64,000 nt of DNA from Solirubrobacterales bacterium (lineage in GTDB: Bacteria > Actinomycetota > Thermoleophilia > Solirubrobacterales > Solirubrobacteraceae), in assembly GCA_003138355.1 (NCBI GenBank), contig PLFX01000011.1:1-64000 (forward strand), written 5' to 3'. Within the stretch, counting starts at the first letter, position 1. Each line of letters begins with the position of its first letter. The notes under the pieces were generated by a model. That model saw only the letters and a list, made by a program, of their open reading frames with translations, did not search any database and had not been told where the DNA came from. This document shows, one piece after another, positions 45,886 through 55,765 of the stretch. The position numbers were made by a program, and so were the translations under genes.

Positions 45886-48800
45886 ATGCGCGGCGACTTC
45901 CTGGACGCGATCGCGTCGCGGGTCGTGATCTACGACGGAGCGATGGGCGCCACGCTCGAGCAGCTCGAGCTCACGTCTGCCGACTACGGCGGACTCGCTG
46001 GCCGCTGCCACGAGGCACTCGTGCTGCACCGTCCCGACGTGATCGAAGGGATCCACGCGGGGATGATCGAGGCCGGCGCCGAGGTCATCGAGACCTGCAC
46101 CTTCCAGGGCTCGCGGCTCAAGCTCGGCGAGTGGGGCCTCGCCGAGCACACGCTCGAGATCAATACGCGCGCTGCCCAGATCGCGCGCAAGGCAGCCGGG
46201 ACGAAGCGATTCGTCGCCGGCTCGATCGGTCCGACCGGCTTCCTGCCGGCCTCGAATGACCCGACCCTCGGTCAGATCTCGTTCGGTGAGCTCCTCGAGG
46301 TCTTCCGCGAGCAGGCGGAGGGACTGATCGCCGGCGGAGCCGACCTGCTGCTCATCGAGACGGCGCAGGACATCCTCGAGGTGAAGGCAGCGATCTTCGG
46401 CGCACGCGAGGCGTTCAAAGCCGCAGGACGGGCGCTCCCGATTCATGCGTCGATATCGCTCCTGCCGAATGGCGGCAAGATGCTCCTGGGGACCGATATC
46501 TCCTCTGCCCTTGCCACACTCGACGGGCTTGGTGTCGACGTGGTCGGACTCAACTGTTCGACCGGGCCGGAGGACATGCGCGACGCGATCCGCTTTCTCG
46601 GCGACACATCGCCGCTGCCGGTCGCCTGCATCCCGAACGCCGGCCTCCCAATCCAAGGGCCGCGCGGGGAGACGATCTTCCCGCTCGAGCCCGAGCCGTT
46701 CGCGACGACACTGGCCGAATTCGTCGAGCGCTACGGCGTCGGGATCGTCGGCGGTTGCTGCGGCACGCGGGCCGAGCACATCGCCGCGCTCAAGGAGCTC
46801 ATCGGAGAGCGCTCGAGCGCCCCGCGGCCGGCGCCGCGCGCGGCGCACGTGTCCTCGATGATCGCCGCGACGCCGCTCGCCCAGCTCCCGGCGCCCACGA
46901 TCGTCGGCGAGCGCGTCAATGCGCAGGGATCGCGCAAGGCCAAGGAGCTGCTGCTCGCCGACGACTACGACGGGCTCGTCGCGATCGGCGAGGGGCAGGT
47001 CGAGCGCGGAGCGCACGTGCTCGACGTCTGCGTCGCGCTGACCGAGCGTCAGGATGAGGCGGATCAGATGGGCGAGCTCGTCAAGCGCCTCTCGCTCGCG
47101 GTCACGGCGCCGCTGCAGATCGACACGACTGAGCCTGACGTAATGAGCGCCGCGCTCGCGCAGCTGCCCGGGCGCGCGATCGTCAACTCCGTGAACCTCG
47201 AGGCAGGACGCGCGAAGCTCGACAGCGTCGTGCCGCGGTGCCTCGAGCACGGTGCCGCGCTGATCGCACTGACGATCGACGAGGAGTCGATGGCGAAGAC
47301 CGCCGCGCGCAAGGTCGAGGTTGCGAAACGGATCCACAGCTATGTCGTTGACGAACACGGCATGAGCCCCGAGCTGCTGATCTTCGACGCGCTGACCTTC
47401 ACGCTCGCCACCGGGCAGGACGAGTTCAAGAACTCCGCCGTCGAGACGCTCGAAGGCATCCGCGCGATCAAGCGCGAGCTGCCTGCCTGCAAGACATCGC
47501 TCGGCGTCTCGAACGTCTCGTTCGGCTTCGGCAAGGCGGCGCGCGCGGTGCTCAACTCCGTGTTCCTGCACCACGCGGTCGAAGTGGGACTCGACCTCGC
47601 GATGGTCAATCCGGCGGACATCACGCCCTACCCCGAGATCGACGCGAATGAGCGCGAGATCGCCGACGACCTCGTCTTCAACCGGCGCGAGGACGCGGTC
47701 CAGCGGTTCATCGAGCATTTCGAGTCGCGCGGCGCAACTGCTGTCAGCGAGAACGAAGACCCGACGGAGGGCATGGAGCCGGAAGAGGCGCTCCACTTCC
47801 ACATCCTGCGCCGGCGCAAGGACGGTGTCGAGGCGTGGATCGACCGCTCGGTCGAGAAGATCGGGGCCGTGCCGACGCTCAACGACGTGCTGCTGCCGGC
47901 GATGAAGGAAGTCGGCGACAAGTTCGGCGCCGGCGAACTGATCCTGCCGTTCGTGCTCCAGTCGGCCGAGGTCATGAAGCGCGCGGTCGCACAGCTCGAG
48001 CGCTACCTCGACCGCATCGAGGGCTACACGAAGGGGACCGTCGTCATCGCAACCGTGTTCGGCGACGTACACGACATCGGCAAGTCGCTGGTCAACACGA
48101 TCCTCACCAACAACGGCTACACCGTCGTCGACCTCGGCAAGCAGGTGCCGATCTCGGCGATCCTGGAGGCCGCGCAAGAACACGAGGCAACGGCGATCGG
48201 CCTCTCGGCGCTGCTCGTCTCGACCTCGAAGCAGATGCCGGCGTGCGTCGCCGAGCTCCACGAGCGCGGCCTGCGCTACCCGGTGCTCGTCGGCGGCGCC
48301 GCGATCAATCGCGACTTCGGGCTGCGCATCCTCTACCCGAAAGGCGCCGACTCCGAAGAGCTCTACGAGCCCGGCGTCTTCTACTGCAAGGACGCGTTCG
48401 AGGGTCTCGCGCGGATGGACGAGCTCGTCGAGCCCGAGCAGCGCGAGCTTCTCGTCGCGCGCACGCGCAAGGCTGCTCAAGCGCTGCGTGAGCGCGCGAG
48501 CGACGTCGAGGAGCTGCGCACCGACGATGACAGCGTCCGCTCGGCGGTGATCGCTGCGGACCCCGTGCCCGTGCCGCCGTTCTGGGGCGCGCGCGAGGTG
48601 CCGGTTGATCTTGCGGACGTCTACCCGCACCTCGACACGCACGTGCTCTTCAAGCTGCACTGGGGTGGCAAGGGCGTGAAGGGCGATGCCTGGCGCGAGC
48701 TCATCGAGGGCGACTTCCAGCCGCGCCTCGAGCGGATGTGGCGCGAGCAGACCTACCTGCACCCACGCGCGCTACTCGGCTACTTCCCCTGCTACAGCGC

Positions 48801-49497
48801 CGGGAACCAGATCGTCGTGCTGGATCCGCAGGACAACGACCGCGTGCTCGAGCGCCTCGTGTTCCCACGCCAGCCCGGGCACGACCGGATCTGCCTCGCC
48901 GACTTCTTCCGCCCCCGCGAGAGCGGCGAGCTCGACGTCGTCGCCCTCCAGGCGGTCACAGTCGGCGACGAAGTGACGCGGCTGATCGGGCAGCTCGAGC
49001 AGGAGGGCGAGTTCGCCGAGCAGCTCTTCACACACGGCCTCGGCGTACAGACAGCCGAGGGCCTCGCGGAGTGGCTGCACGGCAAGGTGCGCAGCGACCT
49101 GGCGATCGGCGCGACGCAGGGGCGCCGCTACTCGTGGGGCTACCCGGCGTGCCCGGACCAGTCAGAGCACGAGAAGGTCTTCCGCCTGCTGGACGCACCC
49201 CAGATCGGGCTGCGACTGTCGAGCGGCTACGCGCTCGAGCCGGAGCAGTCCACGCTCGCGATCGTCGCGCACCACCCCCAGGCGGTCTACTTCGGGATGA
49301 AGTCGGGCTTCCTGCCGCAGGGCGCGCCGCCGCCCGACGACGTCATCGCCGGCTCGCAACGCGACCCCACGCGCGCCGCGGGTGCCGCCGAACTCGCGGA
49401 CGATGACCCGGCGCAGAGCGTCGAGAGCGAGAGTGACGCGCCGCTCAGCGCCAGCCCGCGATCAGCGCGAGCTTCTGCTGGCGCGGCAAGCGCTTGA
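45886..49497 (+). CDS. metH: Cobalamin-dependent methionine synthase
   Basis: A full-length 1203-residue MetH. In order: homocysteine domain with zinc cysteines ('VGLNCSTGP', 'VGGCCGT'), pterin/folate domain ('IVGERVNAQGSRKAKELL'), B12 cap and B12 domain with 'DVHDIGK' (His729 ligates cobalt), and the SAM-dependent reactivation domain ending near 'HHPQAVYFGMKSG'. About 60 low-complexity residues follow, and the last 53 bp are antisense to the GIY-YIG gene. The frame opens TTG-ATG; I use the ATG at 45886. No cobalamin or SAM riboswitch fits in the 75-bp upstream gap. Confidence 0.95.
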   Translation: MRGDFLDAIASRVVIYDGAMGATLEQLELTSADYGGLAGRCHEALVLHRPDVIEGIHAGMIEAGAEVIETCTFQGSRLKLGEWGLAEHTLEINTRAAQIARKAAGTKRFVAGSIGPTGFLPASNDPTLGQISFGELLEVFREQAEGLIAGGADLLLIETAQDILEVKAAIFGAREAFKAAGRALPIHASISLLPNGGKMLLGTDISSALATLDGLGVDVVGLNCSTGPEDMRDAIRFLGDTSPLPVACIPNAGLPIQGPRGETIFPLEPEPFATTLAEFVERYGVGIVGGCCGTRAEHIAALKELIGERSSAPRPAPRAAHVSSMIAATPLAQLPAPTIVGERVNAQGSRKAKELLLADDYDGLVAIGEGQVERGAHVLDVCVALTERQDEADQMGELVKRLSLAVTAPLQIDTTEPDVMSAALAQLPGRAIVNSVNLEAGRAKLDSVVPRCLEHGAALIALTIDEESMAKTAARKVEVAKRIHSYVVDEHGMSPELLIFDALTFTLATGQDEFKNSAVETLEGIRAIKRELPACKTSLGVSNVSFGFGKAARAVLNSVFLHHAVEVGLDLAMVNPADITPYPEIDANEREIADDLVFNRREDAVQRFIEHFESRGATAVSENEDPTEGMEPEEALHFHILRRRKDGVEAWIDRSVEKIGAVPTLNDVLLPAMKEVGDKFGAGELILPFVLQSAEVMKRAVAQLERYLDRIEGYTKGTVVIATVFGDVHDIGKSLVNTILTNNGYTVVDLGKQVPISAILEAAQEHEATAIGLSALLVSTSKQMPACVAELHERGLRYPVLVGGAAINRDFGLRILYPKGADSEELYEPGVFYCKDAFEGLARMDELVEPEQRELLVARTRKAAQALRERASDVEELRTDDDSVRSAVIAADPVPVPPFWGAREVPVDLADVYPHLDTHVLFKLHWGGKGVKGDAWRELIEGDFQPRLERMWREQTYLHPRALLGYFPCYSAGNQIVVLDPQDNDRVLERLVFPRQPGHDRICLADFFRPRESGELDVVALQAVTVGDEVTRLIGQLEQEGEFAEQLFTHGLGVQTAEGLAEWLHGKVRSDLAIGATQGRRYSWGYPACPDQSEHEKVFRLLDAPQIGLRLSSGYALEPEQSTLAIVAHHPQAVYFGMKSGFLPQGAPPPDDVIAGSQRDPTRAAGAAELADDDPAQSVESESDAPLSASPRSARASAGAASA

Positions 49498-49693
49498 TCC
49501 GCGCCTCCTCGCGCCGCGCGGCGTGCGAGTCGCTCACGCCTAGCGCGCCGGCGAGCTCAACCGGCAGGCGCGAGCGGGTGTAGCGGGCGCCACGGCCAGA
49601 GGCGTGGGCCGCGAGGCGGCGCTCGAGGTCGATCGTCCAGCCCGTGTACAGCGAGCCGTCGGCGCAGCGCAGGACGTAGACCCAGGCATCCAC
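49445..49693 (-). CDS. GIY-YIG domain protein, YhbQ/UPF0213 type
   Basis: An 82-residue stand-alone GIY-YIG domain. 'VYVLRCADGSLYTGWTIDLERRLAAH' has the modified GIY and YIG strands, the Arg is present and the Glu follows later ('RREEARIKRL'). Members of this group are small predicted nucleases with unclear targets. Its 3' end overlaps metH by 53 bp on the opposite strand. It diverges from the histidine kinase gene. Confidence 0.85.
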   Translation of the reverse strand: MDAWVYVLRCADGSLYTGWTIDLERRLAAHASGRGARYTRSRLPVELAGALGVSDSHAARREEARIKRLPRQQKLALIAGWR

Positions 49694-49737
49694 GGCACAA
49701 TCTTCGCCGCAGCGCCGGCGCGACCTGCGGCTCGGAT

Positions 49738-51291
49738 GTGGCGAGGCCCGCGCGCACGCGCTACCGTCAGCCCGTGCCCGGCCGTGAGGATTCAGCTCGG
49801 AGCCCCCTTAGCATACGGTCGCTGGGGCAGCTGCGGTTCAGCATGCGCTCGCGGATGCTCGGAGCGCTCGTCCTCACCGCGCTCGCGACGCTCGCGGCAG
49901 CGGCGCTGGCGCTGCTCGCGCCGCTCGAGTCACAGCTCCGCGGCGACAGCCTGCGGATCGGCGAGGGCACGGTCACGGTCGACCGAGGCGTGCTCTCGAC
50001 CCTGCCGCTGACACCCGCGGGTGAGCCGGTGCGCAGAGCGCTCGACGCAAGGCTCGAGCAGTTCTTCCACATCAACGGCGCCGTGTACGTGGTCTGGGAC
50101 GAGCGCCTCACGCGGATCGACGACACCGACAGGGACGACCGCAGGGCTATCGACAAGATCGCGCCGCGCGTCGTGCGGCGAGCGCTTTACGCGTCCTCGA
50201 AGACGCCGCACACGCTGCGCAGCGATGTGCTCGTCGTCGCGACTCGCTACCGCGATCGCGGGCACCGGTTCGTGCTCGAGATGATCAAGCGCGTCGACGC
50301 CGTAACGGTGGCCGGGAGCGTCGTGCGCAGCGCGCTGATCTGGGCTGCGCTGATCGGGCTTGGCGTCGCCAGCGCATTCGGAGTCGCGCTCTCCTCGCGC
50401 CTCGTCCGGCGTCTGCGACTGCTCCGTGACACAAGCCGCGCGCTGCTCGAGAACGAGCCGAGCGCGGGCGGCATGCCGCGCGACGACGTGCCGGACGAGA
50501 TCGGCGAGGTAGCAAGCGGCCTGCGCACCCTGCACGAGCGCCTCGAGCTCCAAGAGCAGGCACGGCGCGTCTTCATCGCGACCGCGTCACACGAGCTGCG
50601 CACACCGCTGGCCTCGATGGAAGGGGCACTCGAGCTGCTCGAAGAGGACCTGGCGGAGGATGCGATCGACATCCCCGACGCACGCCAGCGCGTAGCAGCG
50701 GCTCGGCGGCAGGCGCGGCGACTCAGCGCGCTGGCGGCAGACCTGCTCGACCTCAGCCGCCTCGACGCGCGCCTCGAGCTGCGCAGCGAGCCCGTCGAGC
50801 TCGGCGAGACCGCGCGCGCCGTCGCCGCCGAGTTCGAGCGGCGCGCAGCAGACCGCGAAATCGCGATCGAGATCGACAAAGGCGATGGGCCGTCGTGGGC
50901 CGACGCCGATCCCTCGAGCGTGGCCCGCGTAATGCGGATCCTGCTCGACAACGCACTGCGATTCGCGCCGGCGGGCTCGAGCGTCACGATTCGCCTCGGC
51001 AGCGCAACCGGGCGGCCGGTGGTCGAGGTCAATGACGGCGGGCCCGGAGTGCCCGACGACGAGCGCGAGCTGATCTTCGAGCGCTTTCAGCGTGGCCGCT
51101 ACAGCGGCGCCGAGAGCGGCTTCGGGCTCGGCCTGGCGATCGGCTCGGAGCTCGCAACGCGGATGGGCGGGCTGCTCGAGCTGACCGGCGAGACCCCCGG
51201 CGCAACATTCCGCCTGACGCTGGCCCCCGCGTCGGCCGCCGTGGAGGCGGCCGACGAGCCCGTCGGCGCTGGACCATCGCCCGCGCCCTGA
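49738..51291 (+). CDS. Sensor histidine kinase (orphan)
   Basis: A 517-residue membrane kinase. A first transmembrane helix (about 40-62), an extracytoplasmic sensor region and a second helix (about 198-218) lead into HAMP. The H-box 'FIATASHELRTPLASMEG' carries the phospho-His, and the ATPase domain has 'RILLDNALRFAP' (N), 'VNDGGPGVPDDE' (G1) and 'GFGLGLAIGSEL' (G2). No response regulator gene is adjacent. Starts are uncertain: GTG 49738 is used here, but the ATG at 49843, just before the first helix, is equally plausible. Confidence 0.9.
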   Translation: MARPARTRYRQPVPGREDSARSPLSIRSLGQLRFSMRSRMLGALVLTALATLAAAALALLAPLESQLRGDSLRIGEGTVTVDRGVLSTLPLTPAGEPVRRALDARLEQFFHINGAVYVVWDERLTRIDDTDRDDRRAIDKIAPRVVRRALYASSKTPHTLRSDVLVVATRYRDRGHRFVLEMIKRVDAVTVAGSVVRSALIWAALIGLGVASAFGVALSSRLVRRLRLLRDTSRALLENEPSAGGMPRDDVPDEIGEVASGLRTLHERLELQEQARRVFIATASHELRTPLASMEGALELLEEDLAEDAIDIPDARQRVAAARRQARRLSALAADLLDLSRLDARLELRSEPVELGETARAVAAEFERRAADREIAIEIDKGDGPSWADADPSSVARVMRILLDNALRFAPAGSSVTIRLGSATGRPVVEVNDGGPGVPDDERELIFERFQRGRYSGAESGFGLGLAIGSELATRMGGLLELTGETPGATFRLTLAPASAAVEAADEPVGAGPSPAP

Positions 51292-51310
51292 CGCGAGCGA
51301 TGGTCGATGG

Positions 51311-53623
51311 TCAGAGCGGCTGCGCCGCCGGCTCGGCAGCCGCCACCCGGGCCGGGGCAGCGTGCAGGGCGCGAAGGCGGACTTCGCGCCAGGAGAGGCC
51401 CTCGCGCAGCAGCGCGGGCAGGCCCATCACGACTGCGGTCGTGATCTCAACGGCTTGGAGGATGATGCCGTACGCGATCGCGTCGGCAGCGGAGACGTGG
51501 AAGCCGCCCGCGAGAACCGCGACGCACGCGGCCTGGAAGACGCCGATATTCGACGGCGCTGCCGGCAGGACGGCGGTGACATTGACCGCGAAGAGGACAC
51601 CCGCCGCGCCGGCGATGCCGGCGTGCCCGAGCCCCAGCGAGAGCAACAGCGTGTAGCACGAGGCGCACTGGAGCGTCCACGCGAGGAGCTGCGCGAACGT
51701 TGCGATGAGCGCCGCACGCGGCTCGTGGAACACGCGCATGCCGCGGCGCACCTGTACGAGCGTCGCGTGGATGCGCGTGAGCAGGGCCGCGCGCCGCTCC
51801 ACGGCCGGCCGCGCACCGGCGCGGCGGAAGGCGAGCGGTGTGATCAGGATCGCTGCGACGAGGCCGGCGGGGGCCAGTGCCACGGCGAGCAGCGCGCCAT
51901 GGTGGCTACCCGCGAGGTTCTCGCTCGTGAACATGATCGTTCCGAGGATCGTCAGCGCCAGCAGGTTGAGCAGCGTCTGCGAGACGATCGTGCCGAGCAC
52001 CACCGGGAAGGTCGCGGCGGGTCTGCCCACGCGGCGCGCGACGATCAATGCGCGCGACAGCTCACCCAGGCGCGCAGGCAGCGTCGCACTCATCAGCACG
52101 CCGATGAACGTGCCCTGCATCGCGTCGGCGCGACGGACTCGCGCCTGCGGCAACGCCGCGCGCAGAATCGCTAGCCAGGAAACGGCGCGAGCGGCCATCG
52201 CCGAGCACATCAGCGCGAGGCCGACGATGATCCACAACGGCTGCGAGGTGCTCAGGCTCGAGGCGATCTTCCCCGGACCGATCGCCCGCACCGCGAGGTA
52301 GGTTGCGGCGGCGCCGGCGAGGGCGACTGTCGGGACGAGCGCGCGACGGCCCAGCGAGTGGATTCGCGCAGTCGGGGCGCGCCGCGCCGGCTCGAGGCTC
52401 GGCAGGCGCCGGCCGTGCGGCAGCGAGGCGCGCGTCTGATCGCGCGCGCGCAGCCCGATCCGCGCCGCGACGCCGCCCGGCGCCGGCATCGCGATCGCAT
52501 CCTCATAGGCCGCGATGACCTGCGCCGTCACGTGCGGCCAGGCAAAGCGCTGTGCGGCAACGCCCGCAGCGGCCGACATCGCCTGGCGGCGCGGAAGGTC
52601 GTAAGCGAGCTCGAGCACCGCGCTTGCAAGTGCGCCCGGGTCGCCGGGCGCCACAAGCACGCCCTCGACGCCGTGGTCGACGACGCCGGCGTAGCCGGGA
52701 ATGTTCGAGGCGATCACTGGCACGCCGGCGGCGAACGCCTCGGTCAGGACCATGCCGAAGCTCTCGCCGCCGAGCGACGGAGCCAGCAGCAGATCGGCTT
52801 CGCGTAGCAGCGCGAGCTTGCGCGCGTCGCTGATCTTCCCGTGCGCGCGCAGCCCGGTCGGATCGAGCAGCAGCGCCTCGGCCTCGGTCTCGGTCGCGCC
52901 GACGAGATCGATCTCGACCGGCGCATGCTCGCGCAGCGCCTCGAACGCGCGCAGGGCAACCGGTAGGCCCTTGCGCTCGACGGCCTGGCCGACAAACACG
53001 AGCCGCAGCGGCCGCTCCGCGCACGGCAACGCGGGCTCCTGCACGGGCACGAGCGCCGGAACCTCGACGCCGTTGGGGATCACGCGGTAGTCCCCGCCGA
53101 AGAAGCGCTCGCCCGTCCACGCCGCGGCCGGCGAGACAGCGATCCTCACGGCGAGGCGGTTGAGGCGCCGGGCCGCGCCGGCGGCGTTACCGAGGTTGTT
53201 CGTCAGGCGGTTCGTAGAGTAGGCGTGGAAGGTGCCGACGAGCGGCAGCACGCGCTCGCGTAGGACGTCCCAGCCGAGGATCGGGGCGATCGGCTCGTGG
53301 ACGTGCACGACGTCGTAGCGCCCGGTGCGCAGCTCGCGCCGCAGCGTCGCCACCGCGCTCGGGGAGATCGAGAGGTTCGATACCGCGCCGTTCGCGCGGA
53401 ATCCGACCGTACGCCCGAGCGAGACGATCTCGCCACTCAGCTCGCGGCGCTCCGGCGGCGCTCCGCGATGCGCGCGGACGCTGCGAGCGTCATCCGGATC
53501 GAACGGCGTGATGATGCGCGGCTCGTGTCCTGCATCGCCCAGGTGCGCCGCGAGCGAAGCGATGTGGCGTGTGACCCCGCCCGGATAGGTCCACGAGTAG
53601 GGCGAGACCAGCGCGACGCGCAT
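51311..53623 (-). CDS. PimA-like glycosyltransferase fused to a flippase-like membrane domain
   Basis: A 770-residue fusion. Residues about 1-380 are a GT-B family-4 transferase closest in pattern to mannosyltransferase PimA ('LVSPYSWTYPGGVTRHI', 'VHEPIAPILGW', 'SLGGESFGMVLTEAFAAGVPVIAS'). After a basic linker, residues about 430-750 form 7-8 transmembrane helices resembling the lysylphosphatidylglycerol-synthase/AglD flippase-like family ('MSATLPARLGELSRALIVARR', 'NVTAVLPAAPSNIGVFQAACVAVL'). One chain may glycosylate a lipid and move it across the membrane. Substrates are not known. It starts at ATG 53623. Confidence 0.85.
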   Translation of the reverse strand: MRVALVSPYSWTYPGGVTRHIASLAAHLGDAGHEPRIITPFDPDDARSVRAHRGAPPERRELSGEIVSLGRTVGFRANGAVSNLSISPSAVATLRRELRTGRYDVVHVHEPIAPILGWDVLRERVLPLVGTFHAYSTNRLTNNLGNAAGAARRLNRLAVRIAVSPAAAWTGERFFGGDYRVIPNGVEVPALVPVQEPALPCAERPLRLVFVGQAVERKGLPVALRAFEALREHAPVEIDLVGATETEAEALLLDPTGLRAHGKISDARKLALLREADLLLAPSLGGESFGMVLTEAFAAGVPVIASNIPGYAGVVDHGVEGVLVAPGDPGALASAVLELAYDLPRRQAMSAAAGVAAQRFAWPHVTAQVIAAYEDAIAMPAPGGVAARIGLRARDQTRASLPHGRRLPSLEPARRAPTARIHSLGRRALVPTVALAGAAATYLAVRAIGPGKIASSLSTSQPLWIIVGLALMCSAMAARAVSWLAILRAALPQARVRRADAMQGTFIGVLMSATLPARLGELSRALIVARRVGRPAATFPVVLGTIVSQTLLNLLALTILGTIMFTSENLAGSHHGALLAVALAPAGLVAAILITPLAFRRAGARPAVERRAALLTRIHATLVQVRRGMRVFHEPRAALIATFAQLLAWTLQCASCYTLLLSLGLGHAGIAGAAGVLFAVNVTAVLPAAPSNIGVFQAACVAVLAGGFHVSAADAIAYGIILQAVEITTAVVMGLPALLREGLSWREVRLRALHAAPARVAAAEPAAQPL

Positions 53624-53655
53624 GCGCACACATCCTAGCCGCTGAAATCCGCCCG

Positions 53656-53684
53656 TATACTGGGCTCGAGGCCGCCTTTCGGCC
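53656..53684 (+). promoter_or_regulatory. Promoter -10 box and leader hairpin of chdC
   Basis: TATACT at 53656-53661 is a good -10 box, but no clear -35 lies upstream. A hairpin GGCCG (53670-53674) with CGGCC (53680-53684) sits 6 bp before the chdC ATG at 53691 and may hinder ribosome entry. Confidence 0.4.
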
Positions 53685-53690
53685 ACACGG

Positions 53691-54386
53691 ATGCCCGAGC
53701 GCCACTTCGTCAAGTACACGTTCATCAAGCTCGACCCCGCTTGGCGGCGGCTCGATGACGAGGTGCGCGCGGCGCACAAACAGGAGCTGATCGCCGCCTG
53801 CGAGGACTTTGCGAGCGACCATCTGCTGCGCTCGTTCTCGACCGTCGGCACGCGCGGCGACACCGACCTGCTGCTGCTGGCGCAGTCGGCGAACCTCGAC
53901 CGGATCCACGAGCTCCACGTCGTGCTCGGCCAGACGGGCCTGATGAAGTGGGCCTCGATCCCGTACTCCTACCTGGCGATGACAAAGCCGTCCGAGTACT
54001 CGGATGAGTCGCGCCTCGAGGTACGACCCGGGCACTCGAAGTACCTCTTCGTCTATCCGTTCGTGAAGACGCGCGAGTGGTACCAGCTGCCGGCGCCGGA
54101 GCGCTACCGGATCATGCAGGAGCACATCCGCGTCGGACGCGAGTACCCCAGCATCGATCTCAACACGAGCTACTCGTTCGGGCTCGACGACCAGGAGTTC
54201 GTGGTCGCGTTCGAGTCGGACGAGCCCTCCGACTTCCTCGACCTCGTGCAGAAGCTCCGCACGGCGGAGTCCTCGATCTACACGAAGCGCGACACGCCGA
54301 CCTTCACGTGCATCGCGATGTCCGTCCCGCGAGCGCTTGCCGCGCTCGATGGCGAGGCGCTCGCGGCGACGACGCTCGCGGAATGA
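53691..54386 (+). CDS. chdC: Coproheme decarboxylase / chlorite-dismutase-family protein
   Basis: A 231-residue heme-pathway enzyme. It should turn coproheme III into heme b, the last step of the coproporphyrin route used by actinobacteria and Firmicutes. 'KYLFVYPFVKTREWY' includes the catalytic Tyr region, and 'MQEHIRVGREYPSI' carries the proximal His. 'SFGLDDQEFVVAFE' is the distal-side motif. Chlorite dismutase itself needs a distal Arg that I cannot identify. The fprA gene overlaps its stop as ATGA. Confidence 0.9.
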   Translation: MPERHFVKYTFIKLDPAWRRLDDEVRAAHKQELIAACEDFASDHLLRSFSTVGTRGDTDLLLLAQSANLDRIHELHVVLGQTGLMKWASIPYSYLAMTKPSEYSDESRLEVRPGHSKYLFVYPFVKTREWYQLPAPERYRIMQEHIRVGREYPSIDLNTSYSFGLDDQEFVVAFESDEPSDFLDLVQKLRTAESSIYTKRDTPTFTCIAMSVPRALAALDGEALAATTLAE

Positions 54387-55765
54387 GCGTCGACAGCGGC
54401 GACGCGAAGATTCGCGTCGCGGTCATCGGCTCCGGCCCGGCCGGCAGCTACGCGGCGGGTCACCTTCTGCGCCACAGCGCGACGGAGCTACACGTCGACC
54501 TGTTCGAGCGTCTGCCGACCCCGTGGGGGCTCGTACGCGCGGGAGTCGCGCCCGACCACCCCAAGATCAAGAGCGTGACACGCGTATACGAGAAGACCGC
54601 GGAGCACGCCCGCCTGCGCTACTTCGGCAACGTCGAGTTCGGGCGCGATCTCACCGTCGAGGACCTGCGCGCGCACTACAACGCGATCATCTACGCGGTC
54701 GGTACGCCGATCGACCGCGAGCTTGGCATCCCCGGCGAAACGCTCGAACGCAGCTACGCTGCGACCGACTTCGTCGGCTGGTACAACGCGCACCCCGACT
54801 TCGCCGAGCACGAGTTCGACCTGCGCGGCGAGCGCGCCGTCGTGATCGGCGCGGGGAACGTCGCACTCGACGTGGCGCGGATGCTGATGCTAAGCGAGCG
54901 CGAGCTCGCCTGTACGGACGTGGCAGACCACGCGCTCGCGGTGCTCGCGCGCAGCAATATCCGCGAGGTCCTCGTCGTCGGGCGCCGTGGCCCGCAGCAG
55001 GCCGCATTCACCAACCCGGAGCTGCTCGAGCTGGCCGAGCTGGCCGAGGCCGAGGTCGCCGTCAGTCGCGAGGACATTGCGCTCTGCGACGGAATCGAGG
55101 ATCCGGGGATCGACGCGATCGCTCGGCGCAACGACAAGATCATGCACGACTACGCCGCGCTGGCGGGCGGCGAGAAGGCGCGCCGGATCGAGCTGCGCTT
55201 CCTACTCTCACCGATCGAGATCCACGGCACGAATGCCGTCGAGGCCGTGACGTTCGCTCGCAACGAGCTCGTCGCGAGCGATGACGGGAGCCTGCGGGCG
55301 CGCGCGACCGCCGAGCGGCTGACGATCCCGGCGCACACCGTCTTCCGCGCGATCGGCTACCGCGGCACGCCGCTGCCGGGCGTCCCGTTCGACGAGGCGC
55401 GTGCCGTCATCGCGAACGCCGGCGGGCGCGTCACCGACGAGCAGGGCGCGCGCCACGGCGAGTACGTAGTCGGCTGGGCGAAGCGCGGGCCGAGCGGTGT
55501 CATCGGCACGAACAAGAAGGACGCTGCCGACACCGTCGAGCGCCTGCTCGAGGACCTCGGCGGCGGACGCCTACTCTCCCCCGCGCCGGTCTCGGACGCC
55601 GCTCTTGCCACCTACATCCACGACCGCGCGCCGCACGCGGTCGACTATGCGGGCTGGGTGAGGATCGACCGCCACGAGCTCGCGCTCGGTGCTGCGAGCG
55701 GGCGTCCGCGCGTGAAGCTGACAACGATCGCCGAGCTGCTCGCGATCGCGGAGCGCGAACAGTGA
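54383..55765 (+). CDS. fprA: Ferredoxin/adrenodoxin-type NADP+ reductase
   Basis: A 460-residue flavoprotein of the adrenodoxin-reductase type (FprA of mycobacteria) that moves electrons between NADPH and ferredoxin. The FAD loop 'VIGSGPAGSYAAGHLLR' (14-30) and 'PWGLVRAGVAPDHPKIK' come first. The NADP loop 'VIGAGNVALDVARML' and 'VGWAKRGPSGVIGTNKKDA' follow. ATGA overlap with chdC and GTGA overlap with the next gene imply one operon, so it may supply electrons to a heme or Fe-S step. Confidence 0.92.
   Translation: MSVDSGDAKIRVAVIGSGPAGSYAAGHLLRHSATELHVDLFERLPTPWGLVRAGVAPDHPKIKSVTRVYEKTAEHARLRYFGNVEFGRDLTVEDLRAHYNAIIYAVGTPIDRELGIPGETLERSYAATDFVGWYNAHPDFAEHEFDLRGERAVVIGAGNVALDVARMLMLSERELACTDVADHALAVLARSNIREVLVVGRRGPQQAAFTNPELLELAELAEAEVAVSREDIALCDGIEDPGIDAIARRNDKIMHDYAALAGGEKARRIELRFLLSPIEIHGTNAVEAVTFARNELVASDDGSLRARATAERLTIPAHTVFRAIGYRGTPLPGVPFDEARAVIANAGGRVTDEQGARHGEYVVGWAKRGPSGVIGTNKKDAADTVERLLEDLGGGRLLSPAPVSDAALATYIHDRAPHAVDYAGWVRIDRHELALGAASGRPRVKLTTIAELLAIAEREQ

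Noticed and set aside
44938-48762. 1274-codon open frame antisense to metH
   Set aside because: Long antisense frames are expected in GC-rich genes with strong third-position bias. The translation is Arg/Leu/Asp-rich without motifs, while the plus strand encodes complete ArsM and MetH.
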